Source: Bradyrhizobium sp. RD5-C2
GTDB lineage: Bacteria > Pseudomonadota > Alphaproteobacteria > Rhizobiales > Xanthobacteraceae
NCBI RefSeq assembly: GCF_019972155.1
Contig: NZ_BOVL01000001.1
Coordinates: 112,926 to 176,925 of the forward strand
Reading direction: 5' to 3'
DNA: 64,000 nt
Shown here in pieces: positions 37,022-46,760 of the stretch. Position numbers and translations under genes: made by a program. Each line of letters starts with the position of its first letter. The first letter of the stretch is position 1. The notes under the pieces were generated by a model. It ran no database searches and had not been told where the DNA came from. It was given only the letters and a program-made list of their open reading frames with translations.

Positions 37022-37839
37022 ATGATACGACGAACAAAGCGTTTTCCAGCGAAGTGGGCACCGGTTCGCGCGACGGAAACGCGTCAAAAGGCTCTCAGCG
37101 GCCGAGCGCGGCCGGCTTCGGCATTTTCACGCTGATCCTGATCGCGGTGTTCATCGCCCTCGGCGTCTGGCAATTGCAGCGCAGGGTCGAGAAGCATGCG
37201 CTGATCGCCGCACTCGACGAGCGGCTGGCCGCCCCGACCGAAGCGCTGCCGCCGCCATCGGCGTGGCCCACGGTGACCTCGGCCAAAGATGAATTCCGCC
37301 GCGTTATGCTGACCGCGACCTACGCGAAACAGCCGGATGCGATGGTCTTCAGCTCCGGCTCCGCGGTGCGCGACGATGTCGCAGGGCCCGGCACCTGGGC
37401 GTTCCTGCCGGCCAAGCTCGCCAGCGGCGAGACCGTCGTGATCAACACCGGCTTCGTGCAGAACACGATGCAGGACCGCGCCTTCGAGGATCGCGTTACC
37501 GGTCGTCTCTTCACCGGCGCGCCGGTCGAGCTGACCGGCTACATCCGCTTTCCCGAGCCGCCGGGCCGGCTGACGCCGAAGGAAGATCCGACGAAGCGGC
37601 TGTGGTTCGTGCGCGATCATCGTGCGATGGCGCAGGTGCTCGGCTGGGGCGAGGTCGCGCCGTTCTACATCGACCTCGAGGCGCCGGTGCCCGACAGCGG
37701 CACGCCGAAGCCCGGACCGCTCAAGGTGCGGCTCAAGGACGACCACATGCAGTACGCCATCACCTGGTTCTCGCTGGCCGCCGCGGTCACGATCGCCTTC
37801 GGCCTGTGGTGGCGCGGCCAGCGACGCCGGGCAGGCTGA
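37018..37839 (+). CDS. SURF1-family oxidase assembly protein
   Basis: This is a 273-residue protein with a long N-terminal extension, membrane helix 1 (about 34-52, ending GVWQLQRR), a periplasmic domain containing GTWAFLPAKLASGETVVINTGFV and ELTGYIRFPE, and a second helix near the end (YAITWFSLAAAVTIAFGLWW). SURF1 assists haem A insertion. Residues 8-22 are encoded by a 44-bp interspersed repeat found also at 12092-12135, so the extension is an inserted sequence that kept the frame. The start overlaps the DUF983 stop. Confidence 0.88.
   Translation: MNDTTNKAFSSEVGTGSRDGNASKGSQRPSAAGFGIFTLILIAVFIALGVWQLQRRVEKHALIAALDERLAAPTEALPPPSAWPTVTSAKDEFRRVMLTATYAKQPDAMVFSSGSAVRDDVAGPGTWAFLPAKLASGETVVINTGFVQNTMQDRAFEDRVTGRLFTGAPVELTGYIRFPEPPGRLTPKEDPTKRLWFVRDHRAMAQVLGWGEVAPFYIDLEAPVPDSGTPKPGPLKVRLKDDHMQYAITWFSLAAAVTIAFGLWWRGQRRRAG
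37039..37082. repeat. 44-bp palindromic repeat, copy 2, inside SURF1
   Basis: Same length as copy 1 (12092-12135), with five base differences and the same GCGTTTTCC start and AAACGC end. It is in frame within SURF1, coding AFSSEVGTGSRDGNA. Confidence 0.75.
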
Positions 37840-37864
37840 GGCGAGCTCACGGAGCAGAGCCAGG

Positions 37865-40800
37865 TCATAACGCCACCTCGGGTTTGTGTCGTGCGGTCTT
37901 CCGCGCATTAGGGCGCAGCTTGGCGAACCAGCGGGTCAAGCCGTCGAGATAGATGTACACGACCGGCGTCGTGAACAGCGTCATCAACTGCGAGACGATC
38001 AGCCCGCCGACGATCGCAAAGCCGAGCGGCTGGCGCAGCTCCGCTCCGGTGCCGGTGCCGATCATCAAGGGAACGCCGCCGAGCATCGCGCACATCGTCG
38101 TCATCAGGATCGGGCGGAAGCGCGCCTTGCAGGCCATATAGACCGACTGCTCGGCAGGGAGATGCTGGTGTCGTTCCGCCTCCAGCGCGAAATCGATCAG
38201 CATGATGCCGTTCTTCTGCACGATGCCGATCAGCAGGATGATGCCGACCAGCCCGATCACGTCGAGCCCGAAGCCGAACGCCCACAGCGCAAGCAGTGCA
38301 CCGAGACCGGCGGACGGCAGGGTCGAGAGGATTGTGATCGGATGGATCGTGCTTTCATAGAGCATGCCGAGGATCAGATAGACCGCGACCACCGCGGCGA
38401 GGATCAGGATCGGCGTCGACGCGAGCGCTGCCTGGAACGCCTGCGCATTGCCCTGGAAGCTGGTGACCACGGTCGACGGCACGTGCAGGTCGGTGGTCGC
38501 CTTCTGAACCGCTGCGACCGCGGTCCCCACGGCTGTGCCCGGCGCCAGGTTGAAGCTCAGCGTCACCGACGGAAACTGGCTCTGGTGGTTCACTGAGAGC
38601 GGCGCGGTGCCGTAATCGATGCTCGCGATCTGGCTCAGGGGCACCATCGTGCCCGCGGACGAGCGGACGTAGATGCGGTTGAGCGCGTAGGGGCCGAGCT
38701 GGAACGACGGATCGACCTCCAGGATCACGTAATAAGTGTTGAGCGTCGTGAACAGCTGGGCGACGTGACGCTGGCCGAACGAATCATAGAGCGTGTTGTC
38801 CACTGCGGCCGGATCGATGCCGAGGCGGGAGGCCGCATCGCGGTCGATCTGCAGCTTGAGTTGACGCGCGGCGTTGGCCTGGTCGGTGGCGACGTCGGCC
38901 AGTTCCGGCAACGTCTTCAGCTTCTGATACAGTTTGCCGGCCCACAGATTGAGCTCGTCCTGGTTCACGTCGGTGAGCGTGAATTGGTACTGCGTCTTGG
39001 ACAGGCGGCTGGCGAGATTGATGTCCTGCGTCGCCTGCATGAACACCGACATCCCCTTGATCTTCTGCAACTCGCTGTCGAGTTGCCGGATCACCTGGTC
39101 GGCGGAGGCATTGCGCTCGTTGCGCGGCTTCAACAGCACGAACAGGCGGCCGTTGTTCTCGGTCACGGTCGGGCCGCCCGGTCCGATATAGCCGGTCGCA
39201 TTGGCAACCGAGGGATTCTTCGCGATGATATCGATGACACTGCGTTGCAGTGTCGCCATCTGCGCCGGCGAGATGTCCGCCGAGGCCTCGGTGATGCCGG
39301 TGATCATGCCGGTGTCCTGCTGCGGGAAGAAGCCCTTGGGGATGGCCACGAACAGCAGGCCGGTCACCACGACACTTGCCAGCATGATCGACATGGTCGT
39401 GGCCTTGAAGTGCAGTGCTTTGGCGAGCACGGCCTCGTAGGCGGCCTGGATCGCAACAAAGCCGTGTTCCAGCGCGCGCGACACCACTCCGGCATTGGCG
39501 CCTTGATGCGGCGACAGCAGATAAGCACACATCATCGGCGTCAGGGTTACAGAGACGATCACCGACACCACGATAGCGACGCACACCGTGACGGCGAATT
39601 CCTGGAACATGCGGCCGATCACCCCGCCCATCAGCAGCAGCGGAATGAACACCGCGATCAGCGAGACCGAGATCGAGATGATGGTGAAGCCGATCTCGCC
39701 GGCCCCCTTCAGGGCGGCCTGCATTGGGGAGAGACCTTCCTCGATATGCCGCGAGATGTTCTCGATCATCACGATGGCATCGTCGACGACGAAGCCGACC
39801 GCGATCGAGAGGCCCATCAGCGACAGATTGTCGAGGCTGTAGTTGAGCAGATACATCACGCCGAAGGTGCCGATCAGCGAGATCGGGACCGAGACCGCGG
39901 GGATGATGGTTGCCCACAGATTGCGCAGGAACAGGAAGATCACGCCGACCACCAGCGCAATGGTCAGCACCAGAGTGAGCTGAACGTCGGCGACGCTGGC
40001 GCGGATGGTCTGGGTGCGGTCGGAGGCGATCTGGACCTTGATGTCGGACGGCAGGCTCGCCACCAGCTGCGGCAGCAGCTTCTTGATGCCGTCGACCGTG
40101 CTGATCACGTTGGCGCCGGGCTGGCGCTGGATCGCGAGGATGATCGCGGGCTTGTTGTTGTACCAGCCATGCAGCGTGATGTCCTCGGCCGCCACCACGG
40201 CATGCCCGATATCACGCAAGCGGACCGGCGCGCCGTTGCGATAAGCGATGATCAGATCGTCATACTTGCTCGCGACCAGCACCTGGTCGTTGGTGGCGAG
40301 CGTATAGGCCTGCTGGCTGCCGTAAAGCACGCCCTTGGGCTGGTTCACGGTGATGTTGCCGAGCGTGGTGCGCAATTGCTCGAGATCGAGCCCCGCGGCG
40401 GCGAGCTTGGCCGGATTGACTTGCACCCGGATCGAGGGCTTTTGCATGCCGCCGATGGTGACGAGCGAAACGCCCGGCACCTGCGACAATTTCTGCGCCA
40501 GGATGCTGTCGGCATAATCGTCGACCTTGGTCAGCGGCTCGGTGTCCGACATCAGCGCGATCAGCAGCACCGGCACGTCGGCCGGATTGACCTTGTGGAA
40601 GGTCGGCGGCGACGGCATCGTCTTGGGCAATTGTCCCGATGCTGCATCGATCGCGGTCTGCACGTCCTGCGCGGCGGCATCGACGCTGCGGTTCAGTGCG
40701 AACTGCAGCGTGATCTGGGTGTTGCCGAGCCCGCTGCTCGAACTCATGCCGGTGAGGCCCGCGATCTGGCCGAATTGCCGCTCCAGCGGTGTTGCGACCG

Positions 40801-40984
40801 AGGAAGCCATGGTCTGCGGATCGGCGCCGGGCAATTGCGCGGTGACCTGGATGGTTGGGGTGTCCACCGTCGGCAGCGCCGAGATCGGCAGCCGCACGAA
40901 GGCGATCATGCCGACCAGCACGATGGCTATGGCCAGAAAGGCCGTGGCGACGGGCTTACGGATAAAACCTGCGGAGATGTTCAT
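37865..40984 (-). CDS. RND multidrug efflux permease (HAE1/MdtB-like)
   Basis: A 1039-residue inner-membrane pump with the duplicated RND layout: 12 membrane helices and two large periplasmic loops. The opening MNISAGFIRKPVATAFLAIA and LPTVDTPTIQVTAQLPGADP match MdtB/MdtC-type permeases. The proton-relay region GLSIAVGFVVDDAIVMIEN is intact. It is translated with the adaptor gene (ATGA overlap). The closest characterised relatives export novobiocin, bile salts and similar drugs; the true range here is unknown. No outer-membrane channel gene is adjacent. Confidence 0.94.
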   Translation of the reverse strand: MNISAGFIRKPVATAFLAIAIVLVGMIAFVRLPISALPTVDTPTIQVTAQLPGADPQTMASSVATPLERQFGQIAGLTGMSSSSGLGNTQITLQFALNRSVDAAAQDVQTAIDAASGQLPKTMPSPPTFHKVNPADVPVLLIALMSDTEPLTKVDDYADSILAQKLSQVPGVSLVTIGGMQKPSIRVQVNPAKLAAAGLDLEQLRTTLGNITVNQPKGVLYGSQQAYTLATNDQVLVASKYDDLIIAYRNGAPVRLRDIGHAVVAAEDITLHGWYNNKPAIILAIQRQPGANVISTVDGIKKLLPQLVASLPSDIKVQIASDRTQTIRASVADVQLTLVLTIALVVGVIFLFLRNLWATIIPAVSVPISLIGTFGVMYLLNYSLDNLSLMGLSIAVGFVVDDAIVMIENISRHIEEGLSPMQAALKGAGEIGFTIISISVSLIAVFIPLLLMGGVIGRMFQEFAVTVCVAIVVSVIVSVTLTPMMCAYLLSPHQGANAGVVSRALEHGFVAIQAAYEAVLAKALHFKATTMSIMLASVVVTGLLFVAIPKGFFPQQDTGMITGITEASADISPAQMATLQRSVIDIIAKNPSVANATGYIGPGGPTVTENNGRLFVLLKPRNERNASADQVIRQLDSELQKIKGMSVFMQATQDINLASRLSKTQYQFTLTDVNQDELNLWAGKLYQKLKTLPELADVATDQANAARQLKLQIDRDAASRLGIDPAAVDNTLYDSFGQRHVAQLFTTLNTYYVILEVDPSFQLGPYALNRIYVRSSAGTMVPLSQIASIDYGTAPLSVNHQSQFPSVTLSFNLAPGTAVGTAVAAVQKATTDLHVPSTVVTSFQGNAQAFQAALASTPILILAAVVAVYLILGMLYESTIHPITILSTLPSAGLGALLALWAFGFGLDVIGLVGIILLIGIVQKNGIMLIDFALEAERHQHLPAEQSVYMACKARFRPILMTTMCAMLGGVPLMIGTGTGAELRQPLGFAIVGGLIVSQLMTLFTTPVVYIYLDGLTRWFAKLRPNARKTARHKPEVAL

Positions 40985-42177
40985 GGCAGCATGCCTGCGC
41001 TTGCGGTGGTGGCGTCCTGGACCTGGTCTTTCTTGTCATCGGGCACGATCTCGACCGTCGTTCCCGGATTGAGCCGGTACTGACCCGCGGTGACGACGGT
41101 CTCGTTTGCGGCGAGGCCCTGCTCGATCAGGACCTGCCCGTCGCGCGATTGCCCTGTCGTGACATTGCGGGCGCTGACGACGTTGTTCGCTCCGACCACA
41201 TAGGCGAAGCCGCCGTCCGGTCCCTGGCGCACCGCCGTCAGCGGCACCGTGAGCGCGTCGTGACGAACCGCGATCGTCAGATGGACGTTGACGAACGTGC
41301 CGGGCCACAGCGTGTTGCCGGCATTGGGAAACGATGCCTTCAGCTGCACCGTGCCGCTCGTGCTGTCGACCTGGTTGTTGATCAGCATTAGGTTGCCGTG
41401 GTCGAGTTTGCGCTTGTTCTGTGCATCATAGACGTCGACCGAGGCGTCTCCGGACGCCAGCGCCTGCCGCACGCCCGGGATCTCGCCGGACGGCAGCGTG
41501 AAGATCACCGCGATCGGCTGCAACTGGGTGAGGACCACAAGCCCGTTGGTGTCGGTCGGATGCACGATGTTGCCGGGATCGATACGACGGATGCCGGTGA
41601 CGCCGTCGAACGGCGCCGTGATCGTGGCGAAGCTCAGCTGGGTCTGCGCGGCTTCCAGCGCTGCCTTGTCGAGCGCGACGGTGCCTTCGCCCTGCGTGAC
41701 CTGCGAATCCTGGGTGTCGAGCAGTTGCTGGGTCGCAAAGCCGCGATTGGCGAGCGGCTGGGTTCGCGCCAAATTGGTCCGGGCGTTCTTCAGGCTGGCC
41801 TCGTCGCGCGCCAGCGCGGCCTCGGCCTGGTCGACCTGGGCCTCGTAGACCCGCGGGTCGATCCTGGCGAGCACATCGCCGCGCTTCACCTGCTTACCCT
41901 CGACGAAATCGACGCTGTCGAGCGTGCCCTGCACCTGGGTGCGGATGGTCGCGGTGTTGATCGGCGTCACTGTGCCAAGTCCTTCGAGCACGATCGGCAC
42001 ATCATGCTGAAGCACCTTCGCCGCCGTCACCGGAACGACGGATGTGGTGGCCTTCGCCTGGGCGACCGGTGCAAGGTCCGTTGTACCGTCCAGCCGATGC
42101 ACGACGTAAGCGCCGGCGCCGATTGCGGCGGCAGCCACCAGGCCCGCGCAAGCGATCTTGAAGGTCTTCGATCTCAT
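40981..42177 (-). CDS. RND efflux periplasmic adaptor (MdtA-like)
   Basis: A 398-residue membrane-fusion protein: N-terminal signal/anchor (about 8-27), lipoyl half-motifs (GTLDSVDFVEGKQVKRGDVLARIDP and TITAPFDGVTGIRRIDPGNIV), a helical hairpin (about 110-165), and barrel domains. It links the permease to an outer-membrane channel. It overlaps genes on both sides, the permease and a small upstream gene, by 4 bp each, forming a tight three-gene unit. Confidence 0.92.
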   Translation of the reverse strand: MRSKTFKIACAGLVAAAAIGAGAYVVHRLDGTTDLAPVAQAKATTSVVPVTAAKVLQHDVPIVLEGLGTVTPINTATIRTQVQGTLDSVDFVEGKQVKRGDVLARIDPRVYEAQVDQAEAALARDEASLKNARTNLARTQPLANRGFATQQLLDTQDSQVTQGEGTVALDKAALEAAQTQLSFATITAPFDGVTGIRRIDPGNIVHPTDTNGLVVLTQLQPIAVIFTLPSGEIPGVRQALASGDASVDVYDAQNKRKLDHGNLMLINNQVDSTSGTVQLKASFPNAGNTLWPGTFVNVHLTIAVRHDALTVPLTAVRQGPDGGFAYVVGANNVVSARNVTTGQSRDGQVLIEQGLAANETVVTAGQYRLNPGTTVEIVPDDKKDQVQDATTASAGMLP

Positions 42178-42770
42178 CGGTCACCAGCTCCATCGGTTGT
42201 CCGGCGGCCGATCGTTGCGACTAGCTCCAGGACAAAGGTTTCAGTTGCGCTCGCCGCGGCTGCTTCCGCACTGCGGCCTGCGGTCAAATCGAGGTGGATG
42301 ATGCGTGCGTCGAGATCGGCGGCGCGCAATGCGCCGATCAGATCGCCTTGTGGCGCATCGTTGTTGCGATGAACGACGAGCCGGATCGCGGTCACCGTCG
42401 GCGCGATGTGAAACGGCAGTGCGTCGGAGGCGATGTCGATCGCGACAATGCCGCCGCAGGGCAGCTCGCCCCGCAGCGCCAGTTCGAGCATGCGCCGCGC
42501 GACTGATCCTTCGCCGAGCAGGATCAGCTGCCGCGGGATCATGCCGACGCGGTCGAGCGCGGCAGCGACGCCGCTCAGGATGCCGGCATAGCTGGTTTCG
42601 CGAAGCTCGATCGGCAGCCACGTCGCCAGCGGCGTGAGCCGGCGCCAGCGCGCGAAGGTTTCCGGCACGGCGATGGACGCGGCATCGGGGGCGGCTAGGA
42701 CGCCGACCAGCACACCCGTGGTGGCGCGACGGGGCCGGGCTGCGATTGTGCTGTGCAGGCTTTCGGACAT
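42174..42770 (-). CDS. Alpha/beta-hydrolase-like protein with degenerate nucleophile motif
   Basis: A 198-residue protein, first in the RND operon and overlapping the adaptor start. The central block IPRQLILLGEGSVARRMLEL followed by GELPCGGIVAIDIAS resembles the strand-elbow-helix region of carboxylesterase-type hydrolases. However, the expected G-x-S-x-G elbow reads GEGSV, with glycine where the serine should be. It may be an inactive relative that binds a ligand. The function is unknown and the assignment is tentative. Confidence 0.45.
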   Translation of the reverse strand: MSESLHSTIAARPRRATTGVLVGVLAAPDAASIAVPETFARWRRLTPLATWLPIELRETSYAGILSGVAAALDRVGMIPRQLILLGEGSVARRMLELALRGELPCGGIVAIDIASDALPFHIAPTVTAIRLVVHRNNDAPQGDLIGALRAADLDARIIHLDLTAGRSAEAAAASATETFVLELVATIGRRTTDGAGDR

Positions 42771-42799
42771 GCCCGGAAGCTGGGCTCTGGCCCGATATT

Positions 42800-42811
42800 A
42801 TTCAAATGAAT
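42800..42811. promoter_or_regulatory. Inverted repeat between LysR gene and efflux operon
   Basis: ATTCA-AA-TGAAT lies in the 80-bp divergent gap, an AT-rich spot suited to a LysR-type binding site. Motif only. Confidence 0.3.
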
Positions 42812-42850
42812 TGTCTTTATCCATCCATTCATATCCTGCATGATGACGGC

Positions 42851-43750
42851 ATGCGGATGCGCAATCTCGACCTCAATCTCCTGCTGGTGTTCGACGCCGT
42901 CATGCGCGAGCGCAGCGTGGTGCGCGCGGCCGGCGCGCTTGCCATCAGCCAGCCCGCCGTGAGCCACGCGCTGAACCGGCTGCGTCATGCGCTGAAAGAC
43001 CAGCTGTTCGTCCGCACGCCGTCGGGCATGCTGCCGACGCCGCGGGCGGAAGCGTTGGCGCTGCCGGTCCGCAAGGCGCTCAATGAGCTGCAACTCGCGG
43101 TCGAGGGGGATCGCTTCGATCCGGCGCAGGCGGAGCGGCGCTTCACCATTGCCGTCAACAATTATGCTGCGGTGGTCGCGGCCGGCTCGATCATCGCAGC
43201 GGTGCGCGCGCAGGCGCCGAAATTGCGGCTGACGCTGGTGCCGAGCGGGACGCTCAATCTCGCCGACCGGCTCGATCGCGCCGAGCTCGACCTCGCGATC
43301 TCCGCCCGCGCGCTGGAGGGCGAGCGGTTTGCCGCCTGCCGGTTGATCGAGGACCGCTTCGTCGCGGTGCTGCGGGCCGGTCACCCGGCGTTGCGCAAGA
43401 AGCTGACCGGCGAGACGCTGGTCGAGCTGCCGCACCTTGCGATCACCTCCAGCGGCGAAGATCTGGATTTCATCGATGCCTGGCTGCGGGCTCGCAAGGC
43501 GAGCCGCACCATTGCTTCCGATGTGCCGTATCTGTCCGCCGGCGCGGTCCTGGTGCAATCGAACATGGTGGCGATCCTTGGACGCAAGCTCGCGCTCGAA
43601 TTCCGCCGCGCCTACCCGATCGAGATGCGGGAGCTGCCGTTCGATGCATCGAAATTGCAGAGCGTCATGAGTTGGCACCGCCGCTTCGACGATCTGCCGG
43701 CGCACCGCTGGCTGCGCGACACGATCATTGCCGCCACGCGCGGGATCTGA
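42851..43750 (+). CDS. LysR-family transcriptional regulator
   Basis: A 299-residue protein with an N-terminal LysR helix-turn-helix (LNLLLVFDAVMRERSVVRAAGALAISQPAVSHALNRLRHAL) and a C-terminal periplasmic-binding-like effector domain. The ATG at 42851 is chosen next to the HTH; a second ATG lies 6 bp further. It is divergent from the RND efflux operon and is the probable regulator of it. The effector is unknown. Confidence 0.9.
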   Translation: MRMRNLDLNLLLVFDAVMRERSVVRAAGALAISQPAVSHALNRLRHALKDQLFVRTPSGMLPTPRAEALALPVRKALNELQLAVEGDRFDPAQAERRFTIAVNNYAAVVAAGSIIAAVRAQAPKLRLTLVPSGTLNLADRLDRAELDLAISARALEGERFAACRLIEDRFVAVLRAGHPALRKKLTGETLVELPHLAITSSGEDLDFIDAWLRARKASRTIASDVPYLSAGAVLVQSNMVAILGRKLALEFRRAYPIEMRELPFDASKLQSVMSWHRRFDDLPAHRWLRDTIIAATRGI

Positions 43751-43774
43751 TTTGCATCGAGACGATCCGGAATA

Positions 43775-43809
43775 AATACGCCCGCGCCGATCTGCGGCAC
43801 GGGCGTATT
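43775..43809. terminator. Terminator between convergent lysR and emrB genes
   Basis: A 10-bp perfect stem (AATACGCCCG / CGGGCGTATT) with a 15-nt loop lies between the two convergent stops. AT-rich flanks favour use on the minus strand. Confidence 0.5.
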
Positions 43810-43830
43810 GCGGTTGACCTCCGCACCTCG

Positions 43831-45435
43831 TCAATGACCGACAGGGGCGGGGCCGCCGAGCTTGACCTTGCGCAACGTCAGCGCCAGCGGGATCGCCGAC
43901 AGCGAGATCAGCATCAGGACCCAGAACGCGTCCATGTAGGACAGGAACGAGGCCTGGGTCTGCACCTGCTGCCCGATCCACTGGATCGCCTGCTGGTGCG
44001 CCTGCGCCAGCGAGTTGCCTTGGGCCACGAAGAAGTCGGTGACCTGGTGCAGCGTGTCCTGGTATTGCGGGCTCGACGGCGTCACCTGCTCGACCAGCCG
44101 GCTCTGATGGAATTGCTGGCGATGCGTCAGCACGTTGGAGACGATCGAGACGCCGATCGAGCCGCCGGTGTTGCGCGCCGCGTTGATCAGCGCGGAGGCC
44201 TGGTCGGTCTTGTCAGGCGGAATGCCGTCATAGGACGCCGCCATGATCGGCACGAAGATCAAGGGCAGGCCGACGCCGATCAGCATGCGCGAGCGCGCCA
44301 TGAACCAGAAGCCGAGATCGGCATACACGTTGGTCATGCTGTACATCGAGGCGGCGATCACCAGCGCGCCGGCGACGATCAAATATTTCGGCTGCACTTT
44401 GGCGGCGAGCCGGCCGACCGCGAACATCATCACCATGGTGACCACGCCGCCGGGCGAGAGCACGAGGCCGGCCCAGGTCGCGGTGTAGCCGAAATCCTGC
44501 TGCACCAGCTGCGGCAGGAACTGGGTGGTCGCGAGCAGGATGGCGCCGGTCGCCAGCATCACCAGGAAGCAGGCGCCGAACTGCCGGGTCGCGACCATTC
44601 TGAGGTCGATCATCGGATTGCGGCGGGTCATCTCCCACGGGATCATCAGCACGAACGCCGTGGCGCTGATCGCCGCAAAGGTGATGATGAAGGGCGAACC
44701 GAACCAGTCGTCCTCGAGGCCGCGGTCGAGCGTCACCTCGAGCGCGCCGAGGAAGGTCGCAACCAGCGCGAAGCCGATGAGGTCGAAGGTGTTGTCCTGC
44801 GGCTGCGCGGCCTTCTGCGCGCCTTTGGCCTTCGCTGGCTCCTGCAGCACGGCTGCAATCAGCGCGATCGCGAACACGCCGACCGGGGCGTTGATCAGAA
44901 AGCACCAGTGCCAGGACAGATTGTCGGACAGCCAGCCGCCGAGCGTCGGCCCGACCACCGGCGCCACCACCACGGCGATGCCGAACACCGCAAACGCCTG
45001 GCCGCGCTTGGCCGGCGGGAACGCGTCGGCGAGGATCGACTGCGCCACCGGCACCATGCCGCCGCCGCCGAGTCCCTGCAGGATGCGGAACAGCAGCAGC
45101 GCGTTCAGATTGGGCGCGAAGCCGCACAGCACCGAACTCACCGTGAAGATGCCGAGGCAGATCAGGAAGAAGGTCTTGCGCCCGAGCATGCGCGCGAGAA
45201 AGCCCGAGACGGTCAGGATGATGGCGTTGGACACCAGATAGGTCGTGACCACCCAGGACGCTTCGTCCTCGCTCACGCCCATGCCGCCCGCGATGTAGGG
45301 CAGCGCGACGTTGGCGATGGTGGTGTCGAGCACCTCCATAAAGCTGGCGAGCGCAACCACGATGGCGATCAGCCAGGGATTGACGGCAACGCTCGGAGCA
45401 GGGAGGCTTTTGGCATCAATTGCTGCTGCACTCAT
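43831..45435 (-). CDS. DHA2-family MFS multidrug transporter (EmrB-like)
   Basis: A 534-residue protein with about 14 membrane helices. The DHA2 signatures LDTTIANVALPYIAGG, the motif A-like segment GFLARMLGRKTFFLICL, and motif C VVAPVVGPTLGGWL are visible. It starts with an ATG after GGGGAGG and follows the adaptor gene by 15 bp. It pumps hydrophobic drugs with the EmrA-like adaptor. The TetR gene divergent from emrA is the likely regulator. Confidence 0.93.
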   Translation of the reverse strand: MSAAAIDAKSLPAPSVAVNPWLIAIVVALASFMEVLDTTIANVALPYIAGGMGVSEDEASWVVTTYLVSNAIILTVSGFLARMLGRKTFFLICLGIFTVSSVLCGFAPNLNALLLFRILQGLGGGGMVPVAQSILADAFPPAKRGQAFAVFGIAVVVAPVVGPTLGGWLSDNLSWHWCFLINAPVGVFAIALIAAVLQEPAKAKGAQKAAQPQDNTFDLIGFALVATFLGALEVTLDRGLEDDWFGSPFIITFAAISATAFVLMIPWEMTRRNPMIDLRMVATRQFGACFLVMLATGAILLATTQFLPQLVQQDFGYTATWAGLVLSPGGVVTMVMMFAVGRLAAKVQPKYLIVAGALVIAASMYSMTNVYADLGFWFMARSRMLIGVGLPLIFVPIMAASYDGIPPDKTDQASALINAARNTGGSIGVSIVSNVLTHRQQFHQSRLVEQVTPSSPQYQDTLHQVTDFFVAQGNSLAQAHQQAIQWIGQQVQTQASFLSYMDAFWVLMLISLSAIPLALTLRKVKLGGPAPVGH

Positions 45436-45450
45436 GACTGCCTCCCCGGA

Positions 45451-46713
45451 TCAGAGCTTTCCAAGCCGCTCGAGCAGTGACGGCGCAGGATTGATCCGCA
45501 CCGTGGGGACGACAGACATGCCCGGGCCGAGCGCGACGTCGGTCGGCGGGTTGTCCATCACGATCTTGACCGGCACGCGCTGCACGATCTTGACATAATT
45601 GCCGGTGGCGTTCTGCGCCGGTAGCAGCGAGAACGCGGTGCCCGATCCCGGCTGCACGCTCTCGACATGGCCCTTGATGGTGCGGCCGGGATAGGCGTCG
45701 ATCTTCAGCGTCACCTTCTCGCCCGGACGCATCTGGTCGAGCTGGATCTCCTTGAAGTTCGCGGTGACCCAGGTCTGGTCGGGCACGAACATCGTCAGAT
45801 TGGTACCGGCCTGTGCGAACTGGCCGACGGCGGCCGAAAGGTTGACGACGCGGCCGGGCTGCGCGGCAGTGACCGTCGTATAGGAGAGATTGAGCTCTGC
45901 CTGGTCGCGCTGCGCCTCGGCCTGGGCGAGGTTGGCGACCGCGCTCTTGCGCTGCGCCTTCAGCGATTCCACCTGGCGCTGCCCGAGATTGAGGGTCGCC
46001 TGCGCGCTCAGAAGCGACGCCTGCTGCTGATGCAGTTGCGAGGTGTACTGCTCGGAATTCTGCACCGTGCCGTACCCGGTCTGCTCCAGATGCTGGTAGC
46101 GCGTCGCCTGCTGCTGGGCGAAGGTCAGCGCCGCCTGCGCCTGGTCGACCTGGGCCTGGTTGGCTGCGATCTGCGCCTGCTGCACGTCGAGCTGCGCATC
46201 GACATTCTGGATGCTGGCCTGGGCGGCCGCGACCTGCGCCTCGGCCTGTGCCAGCGCGACGCGATAGTCACGGTCGTCGATGCGCGCGATCACGTCGCCG
46301 GCGGCGATATGCTGGTTGTCGGTGACCGGAACCGCGGTGATGTAGCCGGAGACCTTTGGCGCCAGCGCGAACTGCCGCGCCGCGATGAAGGCGTCGTCGG
46401 TGGATTCGAAATGCTCGCTGTAGTCCATGTAGAGGGTGCCGCCGCCGAGCGCGGCGGCGAGCAGCACGGCGCCGATCGCGGAGACCACCGGACGGCGGCG
46501 CAGGAAGCCGCGCCGCTGTGGGACGACTTCTGGCGGGACTGTTTCCGGCGGGGCGGGGTGCTTGCTTGCGGGGCGCTCCTGCGCCGGAGCCCGCGCGATG
46601 ACCTCCGGCCGCTCGGACGTGACGTTGGGCTCGCGGGAAGCCGGCGCCGAGGGTGAACCCTCGATGCTCTCGTGCCCTTCTTCGTCGCGCTCCAAAACAG
46701 TGTCTTCGAACAT
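45451..46713 (-). CDS. EmrA-like membrane-fusion protein
   Basis: A 420-residue adaptor with a charged cytoplasmic N-terminus, one membrane helix (about 75-95, VVSAIGAVLLAAALGGGTLYM), lipoyl and long coiled-coil hairpin rich in Gln/Ala (about 140-260) and a barrel domain. The start at 46713 has GGAG upstream; the frame extends upstream through the operator. It is first in the emrAB-like pair. Confidence 0.92.
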   Translation of the reverse strand: MFEDTVLERDEEGHESIEGSPSAPASREPNVTSERPEVIARAPAQERPASKHPAPPETVPPEVVPQRRGFLRRRPVVSAIGAVLLAAALGGGTLYMDYSEHFESTDDAFIAARQFALAPKVSGYITAVPVTDNQHIAAGDVIARIDDRDYRVALAQAEAQVAAAQASIQNVDAQLDVQQAQIAANQAQVDQAQAALTFAQQQATRYQHLEQTGYGTVQNSEQYTSQLHQQQASLLSAQATLNLGQRQVESLKAQRKSAVANLAQAEAQRDQAELNLSYTTVTAAQPGRVVNLSAAVGQFAQAGTNLTMFVPDQTWVTANFKEIQLDQMRPGEKVTLKIDAYPGRTIKGHVESVQPGSGTAFSLLPAQNATGNYVKIVQRVPVKIVMDNPPTDVALGPGMSVVPTVRINPAPSLLERLGKL

Positions 46714-46760
46714 GATGGCTGCTCCTGCTGTCGGGCGAGGTCTGCAAGGCCTTCGCAAAA

